Below are positions 12,284 to 21,118 of a stretch of DNA of 64,000 bases, one piece after another. The DNA is from Hyphomicrobiales bacterium (lineage in GTDB: Bacteria > Pseudomonadota > Alphaproteobacteria > Rhizobiales > Xanthobacteraceae): NCBI GenBank assembly GCA_017305715.1, contig JAFKKG010000022.1:62001-126000 (forward strand). Reading direction: 5' to 3'. Position numbers and translations under genes: made by a program. The notes beneath the pieces were generated by a model that searched no databases, was not told the DNA's origin, and saw nothing but the letters and a program-made list of their open reading frames with translations. The stretch's first letter is position 1. Every line of letters starts with the position of its first letter.

Positions 12284-12835
12284 GACGATCTCAGCAGCCG
12301 TCTTGCGCAACGTCTGCGGCTGGAACGCGACAGCCGCGGCTGGTCGCTGGCTGATCTCGCCGAGCGATCGGGAGTTTCCAAAGCCACCATCAGCAAGATC
12401 GAGCGCGCCGAGGTCAGCCCGACCGCTGTCGTGCTGGTGCGGCTGGCGAGCGCCTTCGACCTCACGATGGCCGGCCTGATGCTGCGCGCCGAAGGCCAGG
12501 GCGACCGGCTGTCGAAGGCCGCTGAACAGCCGGTCTGGCGCGATCCCGAAACCGGCTATCTGCGCCGGCAGGTGTTTAGCCGCCCCGACCATCCCATCGA
12601 AATCGTCCACGTCGAATTGCCGGCCCGGCAGCGGGTGACGCTGCCCGCTTCGTCCTACGCGCATATCCGCCAGGTGGTCTGGGTGCAGGCCGGCGCGCTC
12701 GTGATCATCGAGGCCGGTGAGCGGCATTTGCTCGGCACCGGCGATTGCCTCGGCTTCGGGCCGCCAGCAGAGGTGACCTTTGCCAACGAGAGTGCCGCGG
12801 CCTGCAGCTATGTCGTCGCGCTGGCCCGGAGCTGA
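12269..12835 (+). CDS. XRE-family transcriptional regulator with C-terminal cupin domain
   Basis: 188 residues. An N-terminal lambda-repressor-type helix-turn-helix (about residues 12-68) contains LADLAERSGVSKATISKIER. A cupin-like beta-barrel follows (about 100-185: VWVQAGALVIIEAGERHLLG and GDCLGFGPPAEVTF), likely sensing a small ligand. This architecture belongs to the HTH_XRE-cupin family that often controls an adjacent small-molecule-modifying enzyme. The GNAT gene begins one base after its stop codon, so the pair is an operon. An inverted repeat on its own promoter suggests autoregulation. Confidence 0.92.
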   Translation: MDTIIDDLSSRLAQRLRLERDSRGWSLADLAERSGVSKATISKIERAEVSPTAVVLVRLASAFDLTMAGLMLRAEGQGDRLSKAAEQPVWRDPETGYLRRQVFSRPDHPIEIVHVELPARQRVTLPASSYAHIRQVVWVQAGALVIIEAGERHLLGTGDCLGFGPPAEVTFANESAAACSYVVALARS

Positions 12836-12836
12836 C

Positions 12837-13373
12837 ATGGATACGCCAGTCAGAATTGATGCATTGACGGCCTCGCCCGCCATCTACGCAGCGCTGAGCG
12901 AGATGTTGATCGAAACCGTGGCGCATGGCGGCTCGGTCAGTTTCATGCATCCGCTGGCGCTGGAAGACGCGGACGCATTTTGGCGGGACTCCCTCGCCTC
13001 GGCGGAACGCGGCGAGAGAATCGTATTCGGCGCCTTCGACGGCGAAACCCTGGTCGGCACCGTGTCGCTGGTACTCAGCCTGCCGCCCAATCAACCGCAT
13101 CGCGCGGAGATCGCGAAAATGATGACGCGTCTCAGCCACCGCCATCGCGGAATTGCCACCGCGCTGCTGCAAGCGGCCGAGCGCGCGGCGATCGAGCGCG
13201 GCCGCTGGCTCCTGGTGCTCGACACCGCCACCGACGAAGGCGCTTCCGGACTCTACGAGCGCGTCGGCTTCACGCTGTCCGGGATCATTCCGGACTACGC
13301 CTACAAGCCGCACGGCGGCCTGACGGGGACGATGTTTTACTGGAAGCGCTTACAGAACATCGTTCCCGCGTAA
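12837..13373 (+). CDS. GNAT family N-acetyltransferase
   Basis: 178 residues with the acetyl-CoA-binding motif A in SHRHRGIATALLQAAERAA (R-x-x-G-x-A) and the later strand-helix LLVLDTATDEGASGLYERVG. These define a Gcn5-related acetyltransferase acting in the cytoplasm on an unidentified amine. ATG 12837 overlaps nothing but is separated from the regulator's TGA by a single base, so translation is probably coupled. Its 3' end is two bases from that of tpiA on the other strand. Confidence 0.9.
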   Translation: MDTPVRIDALTASPAIYAALSEMLIETVAHGGSVSFMHPLALEDADAFWRDSLASAERGERIVFGAFDGETLVGTVSLVLSLPPNQPHRAEIAKMMTRLSHRHRGIATALLQAAERAAIERGRWLLVLDTATDEGASGLYERVGFTLSGIIPDYAYKPHGGLTGTMFYWKRLQNIVPA

Positions 13374-13375
13374 GC

Positions 13376-14128
13376 CTAGCAGCCCGCCGCGATCGCGAGG
13401 AAATCGGACGCCTTCAGGCTGGCGCCGCCGACCAGCGCGCCGTTGACGTTGGCGACGGCCATCAGTTCGGCCGCGTTCGAGGGTTTCACCGAACCGCCAT
13501 AGAGGATGCGAATCTTGCCGCCCTCGGCCTTGAACCGGTCGGTGAGGACTCCGCGGATAAACGCATGAACTTGCTCGACATCCTTGGCGGTCGGCGTCAG
13601 CCCGGTGCCGATCGCCCAGACCGGCTCATAGGCCACGACCAGATTGGCTGATCTCGATCCGTCCGGCAGCGAGCCCTCGAGCTGGCCGCCACAGATATCC
13701 AGCGTCTGTCCGGCGTCGCGCTGGGCCTGGGTCTCGCCGATACAGACGATCGCGGTGAGGCCCGCCCGCCAGGCGGCTTCCGCCTTCTGCCGGACCACAG
13801 AATCAGTCTCGCCATGGTCGGCGCGGCGCTCGGAATGGCCGACAATGATGGCGCTGGCGCCGGCATCGGCCAGCATTTCGGCCGAGAGGTCGCCGGTATG
13901 GGCGCCGGAAGCTTTGGGGTGGCAGTCCTGGGCGCCGACCGCGAGTTTTGAGCCTCTGGCCGCGGCGGCAAACGTGGCGATCAGCGTCGCCGGCGGGCAG
14001 ACCAGCAAATCGGCCTTGGCGGCCACCCCTGCGGCGCCTTCACGCATCGCTTCAAATTCGGCCAGAGAAGACTTGAGACCGTTCATTTTCCAGTTGCCGG
14101 CGATCAGGTGCCGAATGACGTCGGACAT
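13376..14128 (-). CDS. tpiA: Triosephosphate isomerase
   Basis: 250 residues; interconverts dihydroxyacetone phosphate and glyceraldehyde 3-phosphate. All catalytic elements are present: Lys in AGNWKMNG, His in IIVGHSERR, Glu in [12 protein letters not shown] and the phosphate loop ILYGGSVKP. Length is standard. Start ATG 14128. It is convergent with the GNAT gene and divergent from the exported-protein block that lies between it and ppiD. Confidence 0.97.
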   Translation of the reverse strand: MSDVIRHLIAGNWKMNGLKSSLAEFEAMREGAAGVAAKADLLVCPPATLIATFAAAARGSKLAVGAQDCHPKASGAHTGDLSAEMLADAGASAIIVGHSERRADHGETDSVVRQKAEAAWRAGLTAIVCIGETQAQRDAGQTLDICGGQLEGSLPDGSRSANLVVAYEPVWAIGTGLTPTAKDVEQVHAFIRGVLTDRFKAEGGKIRILYGGSVKPSNAAELMAVANVNGALVGGASLKASDFLAIAAGC

Positions 14129-14279
14129 GTCGATTTTCTCTCGGATATGGGAGGAGCCACCTATTTTGGTCGCTCGCTAACTTCAAATTAGCTACGGCCC
14201 CGATGAACTATCGGCCGACGGAATGCAACAAATAGTATCGTTCGGGCATTCATCTACGGTCCGAACCATTGGAGAACAC

Positions 14280-14573
14280 GTGTCCAGGGTTCAATCAAAT
14301 CTGCTCCGCTCGACGCCACAGGTTCGGACGCGCGAGATGGGCAGTCTCCTGTGTCTCGTCGTCCTTGGCGGCGGTCTGGGATGGGCGCAGGCGGACAAAG
14401 CCATGGCGCAGGAACCAGACAGCTCGATTCGGACGATCGTTCAGGGTGTTCGCGACGACGTTCAGCGCCGCATCAAGGAAAACGAGCGCCTCACGGGCAG
14501 TCGGGCCGAGGTGCCGCGGGGCGCAAGGAAGCCCTCTATCAGGCATCGCGCCGGCCGGCATCCAGAGGAGTAG
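14280..14573 (+). CDS. Short exported protein of unknown function (possible truncated relative of the 17710 beta-barrel protein)
   Basis: 97 residues from a GTG at 14280 with GGAG five bases upstream. After a charged N-region comes a hydrophobic stretch (MGSLLCLVVLGGGLGWAQ) and a likely signal-peptidase site after DKAMA. The start of the mature protein, IRTIVQGVRDDVQRR, closely resembles IRNVLENVRDQIQRR at the same place in the beta-barrel protein encoded at 17710 (8 of 15 identical, several conservative). No barrel follows; the frame ends after a basic tail. It is either a small secreted protein of its own or a 3'-truncated copy of that gene. Confidence 0.5.
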   Translation: MSRVQSNLLRSTPQVRTREMGSLLCLVVLGGGLGWAQADKAMAQEPDSSIRTIVQGVRDDVQRRIKENERLTGSRAEVPRGARKPSIRHRAGRHPEE

Positions 14574-14690
14574 CAGCAACTCGAGTCGCCCGAAGCTTCG
14601 ACCCTTTCCATAGGAACCCATGCGATTATCGCGATCCATCGCGTAACCGCTCGGCCGAAGGACCAATTGCAGCGCAACGACCGGCGCAAC

Positions 14691-15263
14691 TTACTTCTTT
14701 GCACTCGACTTACCGGCGGGTGACGACGCCACGACGTCATTTCCTGCGCTTTCCTTCAGCAAAAGATCAAATGCAGATCCAAACCCCCTGAACGAGACCG
14801 GCACTACAAAATTTTCCTGCTTTGCGTCTTTGAAAACTAGCTGGCCAATTTCCGACGCATCTCGGAGTCTTTTCAATGCGTCCTCCTTGACATCACTGTC
14901 AGCAAGGCACCTCGCTGCAACACACCACCTAAACGTCAATGAAACTCCTGAGTCCTTCTCGTCCTTGAGCAATTTGACGCCTTCGGCCAACCAAACGTTT
15001 GGAGGTACCTGGATCGAAACTTTGAATAGTCTCTCTTTGTTGGGCAATCCAACGGTCACTTGGCTCGTTGGTGACACTTGCCCAGGAAGTAGCTGCATTT
15101 GGACAAGCTCACACGTCTTGTCTTTGTTGTCGGCGGGATATTCGCAAGCCACCGTCCAATCGTTAAACGTTACGGTCGTTCTTTGCGGGGATTGCGCGGT
15201 TGCCTGAGAAAATGAGAGACTAACCCCGAGGGGCAGGATCGTCATCAAATACGAGATACGCAT
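14691..15263 (-). CDS. Invasion-associated locus B (IalB) family protein
   Basis: 190 residues with a signal peptide (MTILPLGVSLSFSQATAQS). The mature part has the IalB pattern: FNDWTVACEY near the start, a paired-Cys CELVQMQLLP, LPNKERLFKVSIQVPPNVWL, and RWCVAARCLADSDV. Cys spacing suggests two disulfides in the periplasm or at the surface. IalB proteins were first linked to host-cell entry in Bartonella; in soil bacteria their role is unknown. ATG 15263 has GAGGGG upstream. It starts 17 bases after the VNVPKP-repeat gene ends, so the two form an operon. GC content is lower than in the flanking core genes. Confidence 0.85.
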   Translation of the reverse strand: MRISYLMTILPLGVSLSFSQATAQSPQRTTVTFNDWTVACEYPADNKDKTCELVQMQLLPGQVSPTSQVTVGLPNKERLFKVSIQVPPNVWLAEGVKLLKDEKDSGVSLTFRWCVAARCLADSDVKEDALKRLRDASEIGQLVFKDAKQENFVVPVSFRGFGSAFDLLLKESAGNDVVASSPAGKSSAKK

Positions 15264-15280
15264 GAATGCCCCTCAATTTC

Positions 15281-17371
15281 TCACGGTGTATTTGAAAAAT
15301 GCCAATCTATCGCAGCTCCGACTGCCGCGTTCCCCAACGTAATCGCCGCGCCGGCGGTGCTTGATCCTGCGTCAAAGCCCTTTTGAGCCGCCAAGCCTGC
15401 ACCTGCAGGACCCGTGAACATGGCAACCGCTCCGGCCTCAAGTGCAAATGCAGTGCCCAGTGCGGCCCGAGCTGCGAAGGCAGAAGCGTGTCCTGCAGCG
15501 CCAAATACATCACCGGCATTCCAAGCTTGTATTGTTCTCAGCCCTTCACCGGTCACGGCAGCATAACCCGAACCGGGAACACCAAATGCACCAGCTACCT
15601 TCCCACTGCCTTCGATCACATTGATCGTTCTGGTCATCCCGGAATCTCCGCTCCGAAGCACCCCTTCCCCGACTTGGACGGCTCCCAGCACACCCGAGAC
15701 AACCTTGGCCGCTTTCCCAATCTTTTCTAGATAAGGGTTTGGCTGAATCGAAACATCGTTCGGCGCATATGGCTGGACGTCGTATGGAACGTATGGGTTT
15801 GCTGTTCCGTACGGCACCGCATCTCTTCCAGCAAACTTGACCGCTTCTTGCGCAAGTTTTTCCGCTCCCAGACCTAGTCGCGTTGCATTCCGCAGGTTGT
15901 TTAATATGTCCATCGCAGAAGATTGTGCCGGCGCGGCGGGCGTCCCAGGGCCCGTTGCGTTTGCGGTCGAACTCCCCATCAATGCTGCTACGGGCGACAT
16001 ATCGCCAGCGGCGACTTGCTGCAGCTGCTGCTGAGTCAGTCGCGCGGAGCCGTAGTTGTTTCCGACGGTGAAAGTGCCGTCGGAATTCATCGTCGCCGTT
16101 CCAAACGATCCGTTTGGAAGCTTTACCGTCACCGAATTTCCCGTTTGGGTGATTGTGCCTCCGGCTCCGGCAATCACATTTTTGGCGGCCGAAATACTGT
16201 TTGCACCACCGCCGGCCGTCTTCGTTCCGCCGGTGTCTTCCCTTACGGCCGTGCTTCCGGACGAACTGCTAGACATCGAGCTGCTGCCCGACGAGTTCTG
16301 AATTGGTGATCCTGATGCGCCGCAATTGTGGGTCTTGCAGAAGGCGGCGTCGCTGAATGCCGTGGCGCCGCCGCTTGACGAGCCTTCCAGATTTTGAGTG
16401 GCTGCCTTTGCGGTCGCGGTGCCCTTCAGCTTCGGATCATTCGACGTGCTGGCGGGCAACAATTTCGTATCGCCTGGCTTCGATTGACTGGAGCCTGACG
16501 CGTTCTTGTCGCCGGACTGGACCAGGGGCGAAGCGCTGGCCAAGCTCGACTCGGCATTTGACGACTTCACCGTCAGAATTTTGGACGCATCTTCTCGGGA
16601 AATCGTGCCCTTCGATAAAGACTGGGTTGCTCCCTTGGATGCGATCGGACCCAACGCAAGGCTGGTTGCGACGCCGGGCTTTTGCGCGATCGGCGCGACG
16701 CCGCTTTGCGAGCCCGACGTCGTCGTTGCCACAGGCGAACGATCCCCCACCGTCAATTTCGGCGTCCCCCCAGCCGATGGCGTCAGCACCGGCCTGGTAT
16801 CGCCTCCGGCCAGGATCGGTGCAGCAATGCCGTTCTTGCGATCGCCTTCGAAGGGTACCGGCCGATGAATACCGCGCACCGGCGTGCCGATCACCGGGAC
16901 CGGTTTGGACGTCTCCACAATCGGTTTAGCCGTGTTGACGATCGAAGTTGGCTTCGGAGGATCGACCGATGGCCTTGGAACGTTCACCACCGGTGTCGGT
17001 TTGGGCGTGTCGACGACCGGCTTCGCAACGTTCACCGCCGATCCTGACGGCTTTGGAATATTGACGACCGCCCTGGGCACCTCGGGCTTTGGTACGTGGA
17101 CCGCAGGCTTTGGAACGTTCACAACTGTTCGAGGAGTCTCCACCCGCGGAACATTCACCGCCGGCTTTGGAACATTCACCACTGGCCTCGGTACGTTCAC
17201 CACTGGCCTTGTGACAGTCGGCACGGTCGGCCGCGGCACGTTGACCACAGGTTTGGGAATGTTGACGGTGACCGCCGGACGCTGGATGTCCAGAGCATTC
17301 GCAGACCACGAGGTCAGGGAGGCCAAGGTACAAGTCAGCAGGACGCCGGAATAACGAAATGAACGGCGCAC
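15281..17371 (-). CDS. Large secreted protein with VNVPKP repeats, unknown function
   Basis: 696 residues from a GTG with AAGGAG seven bases upstream. Signal peptide to about residue 26 (LTSWSANA). Residues about 30-165 hold roughly ten degenerate repeats of VVN(V/I)P(K/R)P separated by PR/PK-Thr-Val linkers, a likely extended, proline-rich stalk. Residues about 170-400 are Ser/Thr/Gly-rich, with an Ser-rich run. A middle segment (TVKLPNGSFGTATM, FTVGNNYGSARLTQQQLQQ) looks folded, and the last 95 residues are Gly/Ala-rich with helical, weakly hydrophobic stretches. No known family recognised. In operon with the IalB-like gene; divergent from the beta-barrel gene. Confidence 0.75.
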   Translation of the reverse strand: MRRSFRYSGVLLTCTLASLTSWSANALDIQRPAVTVNIPKPVVNVPRPTVPTVTRPVVNVPRPVVNVPKPAVNVPRVETPRTVVNVPKPAVHVPKPEVPRAVVNIPKPSGSAVNVAKPVVDTPKPTPVVNVPRPSVDPPKPTSIVNTAKPIVETSKPVPVIGTPVRGIHRPVPFEGDRKNGIAAPILAGGDTRPVLTPSAGGTPKLTVGDRSPVATTTSGSQSGVAPIAQKPGVATSLALGPIASKGATQSLSKGTISREDASKILTVKSSNAESSLASASPLVQSGDKNASGSSQSKPGDTKLLPASTSNDPKLKGTATAKAATQNLEGSSSGGATAFSDAAFCKTHNCGASGSPIQNSSGSSSMSSSSSGSTAVREDTGGTKTAGGGANSISAAKNVIAGAGGTITQTGNSVTVKLPNGSFGTATMNSDGTFTVGNNYGSARLTQQQLQQVAAGDMSPVAALMGSSTANATGPGTPAAPAQSSAMDILNNLRNATRLGLGAEKLAQEAVKFAGRDAVPYGTANPYVPYDVQPYAPNDVSIQPNPYLEKIGKAAKVVSGVLGAVQVGEGVLRSGDSGMTRTINVIEGSGKVAGAFGVPGSGYAAVTGEGLRTIQAWNAGDVFGAAGHASAFAARAALGTAFALEAGAVAMFTGPAGAGLAAQKGFDAGSSTAGAAITLGNAAVGAAIDWHFSNTP

Positions 17372-17709
17372 CGGAAACTCCTTCAGTCAAAAATCAACTT
17401 GGTCGGCAATCAAAAAGGAATGATTGTCACGGCGGTTTTCGGCTGTCTTCACCCATTTAGGGCATGTCTGAAAATTTAAGGTCCACTGACCTGCCGTTGT
17501 TGCAATACTGTTGATGTCCGTTGACGCGCGTTGCGCGCGATGTTGTCAATTTGCATCACTGTTGTGCATTCTACGACGCGACAATCTGATTTCCCCAATC
17601 TGGGGTATGGCGCCCGACCCATCAATCGCAACAATGGAAACCGAGGGGAACGAGTCCCTTCAGTGGGGAAATCCATTCAGCGATCCACATTTTTTCTTTG
17701 GGGGCCAAA
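17372..17709. other. Divergent intergenic region between the VNVPKP-repeat and beta-barrel genes
   Basis: About 340 bases with clearly lower GC than the core genes. It contains a GC palindrome (GCGCG-TT-GCGCGC near 17528-17540) flanked by GTTGAC and GTCAAT, which could be an operator, but I cannot assign promoter boxes with confidence. Open frames across it show no family resemblance. Confidence 0.45.
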
Positions 17710-18792
17710 GTGTTTTTGAAACAAACAATCAAGCCTGCTCTATTCTCAACGGTGACGACTTTGGCGCTTTCATGCGGCCTCGCAACGCCTGCGAAGGCAC
17801 AGTTGGTCCAGCAGGAAATCATCCAGAACGTCATTCGAAATGTCCTGGAAAACGTTCGCGACCAAATTCAGAGGCGAAGGGTTGTGGCGCCGCCAGGTGT
17901 CATGCGGTTTACCGCAGAAGAAGATTCGTCGTTTGACGGCCGTAGCCCGTTCAGGGTTGGCGAAGGTAGCCCGTTTACGGCTTTGGCCTACGCGAAGGCG
18001 CCGGCGATGGTCGCTGCTGCGTCTCCGGTATGGCTCTACGGCTTCAACGCCAGCGGCAGCGGGGACCGCACGCAGACGTTTACAAATACGGTGCATTCCG
18101 CGACCGCGACCGCGTCATTCGACGTCACCAAGATCGGCATCTTCACGACGTCCGACTCGCTGACGTTTGTTGCAACCGGGGCCGATACCTGGTCGCGTCA
18201 GCGCGACAACCTTTTCGGCATCACCAACTTCGATTCCAACTCACCCTCGGGCTCGGGCACGCTGGCCTATACCAACGGCGGCTTCTCCGCCGATTTCACC
18301 GGCACCGCCAGTTGGACCCGCGTCACGGCGATCGGTCTAGCGATCGGCGTACCGGCTGACAGCAGTTCAGCGACCTACACCGGAAACGTTCAGTACAAAT
18401 ACGACCTGCCCTACGCCTTCTTCTTCGAACCGACGGTGGGCGTCAGCTACACCGAAACCTATACGGCCAATTTCGGCACAAAGACCGGCGACATGACCGA
18501 AGTGCATGGTGGTGCGCGTATCGGCACCGAAATGAAGTGGATGGGCTACACGATTCAACCGACACTGTCGGGCGCGGTCTTCAAGATCGTTGACTACTCG
18601 CCAGCTGTCGCGGCTTCGGTCTCCGATCAGCTCGGTGGCCGCGGCTCTGCCAAGATCAACGTGATCTGGACCCCGAATTTCTCATCCTGGATCGAAGCGC
18701 ACGGCAGCGGCATCGCGGGAACCAAGACGTTGGGTAACCTATCCACCAACACCTACGGTGCATCCGGGGGCCTACGTTATAGCTGGTACTGA
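17710..18792 (+). CDS. Outer-membrane beta-barrel protein, autotransporter-like, unknown function
   Basis: 360 residues from a GTG at 17710, six bases after GGGGG; the TTG at 17698 lacks a ribosome site. Signal peptide (TTLALSCGLATPAKA), then a helix (VIRNVLENVRDQIQRRR) and a long stretch of alternating polar/hydrophobic strands rich in Thr, Ser, Gly and aromatics (FSADFTGTASWTRV, PYAFFFEPTVGVSYTETY). It ends in GGLRYSWY, an aromatic C-terminus typical of BAM-assembled barrels. I infer an outer-membrane protein of about 12 strands. A strong terminator follows. Possibly the surface partner of the divergently encoded secreted proteins. Confidence 0.72.
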   Translation: MFLKQTIKPALFSTVTTLALSCGLATPAKAQLVQQEIIQNVIRNVLENVRDQIQRRRVVAPPGVMRFTAEEDSSFDGRSPFRVGEGSPFTALAYAKAPAMVAAASPVWLYGFNASGSGDRTQTFTNTVHSATATASFDVTKIGIFTTSDSLTFVATGADTWSRQRDNLFGITNFDSNSPSGSGTLAYTNGGFSADFTGTASWTRVTAIGLAIGVPADSSSATYTGNVQYKYDLPYAFFFEPTVGVSYTETYTANFGTKTGDMTEVHGGARIGTEMKWMGYTIQPTLSGAVFKIVDYSPAVAASVSDQLGGRGSAKINVIWTPNFSSWIEAHGSGIAGTKTLGNLSTNTYGASGGLRYSWY

Positions 18793-18823
18793 GGACGAAG
18801 CTTCAAACTAAGCAAGCAGCAGT

Positions 18824-18858
18824 GAAACCCGCCGGTGCCGCCGGCGGGTTTCCTTTTT
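18824..18858 (+). terminator. Rho-independent terminator after the beta-barrel gene
   Basis: A 12-bp perfect stem (GAAACCCGCCGG with CCGGCGGGTTTC), a 5-base loop and a following T-rich tract, 32 bases after the stop codon of the beta-barrel gene. Confidence 0.9.
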
Positions 18859-19195
18859 GCAGGTGAGACCGCGCCTGGGAGCAATCGCCGACATACTGCA
18901 CAAAACGCTGACATGGACGGGCAGCACCTTTCATCACCGGCCCGAGCTGGACGCCAAGGTAACGGCATAGAGAGCGCGAGGGTGGCCCGCCAGCATCCGG
19001 CCGGCTTGGAGGCTCATGGCTGCCTCCACACCAAAGCGCGACACCCGGCAGGCTTGCCGCAGGGGCTGTCGGCAGCTAGACCGTGGCAGGATCGATCCAT
19101 AAAATGTCTGATCCCGCACCCACGGCTGAGGTGCGGACACAAAGACAAAAAATGCAGTAAAATCAGCCTCTTAATCTTAGATAGAAGACGGACCC
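18859..19195. other. Intergenic region upstream of ppiD
   Basis: About 340 bases without a supported gene; a plus-strand open frame across it runs into ppiD in another frame and looks spurious. The last 60 bases are AT-rich (AAAAAATGCAGTAAAATCAG) and probably hold the promoter of the ppiD-trpDC-moaC operon. Confidence 0.5.
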
Positions 19196-21097
19196 ATGCT
19201 TCGAGGAATACGCAAAGCCTCATCAAACTGGCTCGGCAAAGCCGTCATGAGCGTCGTGATGGGCGTGCTGATTCTCAGCTTTGCAGTCTGGGGCATCGCC
19301 GACATCTTCAAGGGCTTTGGGCAGTCGACGCTGGCCAAGATCGGCAAGACCGAGATTTCGACCGAGCAATTCCGCCAGATCTATACCGACAAGCTGCAGC
19401 AGCTCGGCCGCCAGTTCGGCCGCCCGCTGACCCAGGAGCAGGCCCGCGCGTTCGGGCTTGATCGCCAGGTGCTGCAGCAGACCATCGCGGAAGCGGCCCT
19501 CGACGAGGACGCAAGGCGCATGGGGCTCGGTCAATCCGATGCCGAGGTGATGCGGGTCATCTACAACGATCCCAATTTCAAGGGATTGGACGGCAATTTC
19601 GATCCGGCGCGCTTCCAGGCCACGATCCGCCAGTTCGGTTACACCGAGCAGCGCTATCTCGCCGAACAGCGGCGCGTCGGCCTGCGGCGCCAGATCGCCG
19701 GCACCGTCTCGGCCGGACTCGGGCCGCCGAAGCTCTTGATCGACGCCTTGACCCGTTTCCAGAACGAGCAGCGCTCGGTCGACTACATCAAGCTCGACGC
19801 CGCGCAGGCCGGGACGATCGACACGCCCTCGCCCGAGACGCTCGCCGCCTATTTCGACGACCACAAGACCCAGTTCCGCGCGCCCGAATACCGCAAACTG
19901 TCCTTTGTCGTGGTCAGCCCGGAGGAAATCGGCAAGTGGTCCGAGGTCTCCGACGAGGATGCGAAGAAAGTGTTCGAGCAGCGCCGCGACCGGATCGGCA
20001 CGCCCGAGAAGCGCGAGGTGCAGCAGATCGTGTTTCCGAACGCGGACGAGGCCCAGGCCGCCCGCGCCCGCATCACGTCCGGAATGTCGTTCGACGACCT
20101 CGCCAAGGAACGCAACCTCAATCCGGCCGACGTCGACCTCGGCATGATCGCCAAATCCGCGATCATCGACCCGGCCATTGCGGATGCGGCGTTCGCGCTT
20201 CCCGCCGGCGAAGTGAGCCAGCCGGTGCAAGGCCGCTTCGGCGTCGCGCTGGTCAAGATCGGCAAGATCGAAGCTGGCGTGATGCCGACCTATGAGAGCG
20301 TCGCCGCGCAGGTGAAGAAGGAACTCGCCACCGAACGTGCCCGGGTCAAGATCTCCGAACTCCATAACAAGATGGAAGACGAGCGCGGCGGCGGCGCCAC
20401 CGTGATCGAAGCCGCCCAGAAACTCGGCCTGGCCGCCGTCACCGTCGAAGCGGTCGACCGCTCGGGCCGCGCCCCTGACGGCCAGCCGGTCGCCAATATC
20501 CCGCGCGGCCTCGATGTGGTTTCGCAAGCGTTCAACAGCAGCGTCGGCGTCGACAATGATCCGATTCAGTTTGGCGGCGGCTATGTCTGGTACGATGTGC
20601 TCGGCGTGACGCCCTCGCGTGAGCGCAACCTCGACGAGGTCCGCGCCCAGGTCGAAGCCAAGTGGCGCGAAGACCAGATATCGGCCAAGCTGCGAGCGAA
20701 GGCGACCGACATCGTCGGCAAGCTCGAACAGGGCGGCACGCTGGCCGCGGAAGCCGCGTCGATCGGGTCGAAGGTGGAGACCGCGGCCGGATTCCGCCGC
20801 GACGCCTCGCTGCCCGGCGTGCCCTCCGGCGTCGTCACCGCCGCGTTTCGTACCGCCAAGGACGGCGTTGGGCAGACCCCCGGTGCCGGCGGCAGCGAGT
20901 GGATCGTGTTCCGCGTCACCGATATCAGCATGCCCTCGGTCGACGTCGCCTCCGACGACGTCAAGAAACTGAAGGAGACGCTGCTGCGCGGCCTCACCGA
21001 CGAGCAGGTGGCGCAATACGTCACCAAGATCCAGTCCGAGATCGGCACCACCATCAACCAGGCGGCCTTCGCACAGGTGACGGGCGCGAACAACTGA
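19196..21097 (+). CDS. ppiD: Periplasmic peptidyl-prolyl isomerase/chaperone, PpiD-type (SurA N-terminal domain)
   Basis: 633 residues. One N-terminal membrane anchor (residues about 16-38, VMSVVMGVLILSFAVWGIAD) places the rest in the periplasm. Residues about 40-170 form a SurA-like helical chaperone region, and about 255-370 a parvulin domain (EVQQIVFPNADEAQAAR, then LPAGEVSQPVQGRFGVALVK). A second parvulin-like part is degenerate. Helps fold proteins leaving the Sec channel. First gene of a run with trpD, 21 bases downstream. Such a gene ahead of trpD is usual in this order of bacteria. Confidence 0.93.
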   Translation: MLRGIRKASSNWLGKAVMSVVMGVLILSFAVWGIADIFKGFGQSTLAKIGKTEISTEQFRQIYTDKLQQLGRQFGRPLTQEQARAFGLDRQVLQQTIAEAALDEDARRMGLGQSDAEVMRVIYNDPNFKGLDGNFDPARFQATIRQFGYTEQRYLAEQRRVGLRRQIAGTVSAGLGPPKLLIDALTRFQNEQRSVDYIKLDAAQAGTIDTPSPETLAAYFDDHKTQFRAPEYRKLSFVVVSPEEIGKWSEVSDEDAKKVFEQRRDRIGTPEKREVQQIVFPNADEAQAARARITSGMSFDDLAKERNLNPADVDLGMIAKSAIIDPAIADAAFALPAGEVSQPVQGRFGVALVKIGKIEAGVMPTYESVAAQVKKELATERARVKISELHNKMEDERGGGATVIEAAQKLGLAAVTVEAVDRSGRAPDGQPVANIPRGLDVVSQAFNSSVGVDNDPIQFGGGYVWYDVLGVTPSRERNLDEVRAQVEAKWREDQISAKLRAKATDIVGKLEQGGTLAAEAASIGSKVETAAGFRRDASLPGVPSGVVTAAFRTAKDGVGQTPGAGGSEWIVFRVTDISMPSVDVASDDVKKLKETLLRGLTDEQVAQYVTKIQSEIGTTINQAAFAQVTGANN

Positions 21098-21118
21098 CCG
21101 AATCCTGAAAGCGAAGCG

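Noticed and set aside
14351-14791. Alternative 146-codon frame over the short exported gene
   Set aside because: Lacks a signal peptide and ribosome site; the GTG 14280 frame has both.
16880-17280. Repeated short units suggesting a CRISPR array
   Set aside because: The periodicity comes from degenerate VNVPKP codons inside an open frame; unit lengths vary and there are no unique spacers.
18835-19461. 208-codon open frame on the plus strand
   Set aside because: Runs through a terminator stem and then ppiD in the wrong frame.
19223-21016. 597-codon open frame on the minus strand
   Set aside because: Antisense shadow of ppiD with typical Asp/Arg/Gly-rich shadow composition.
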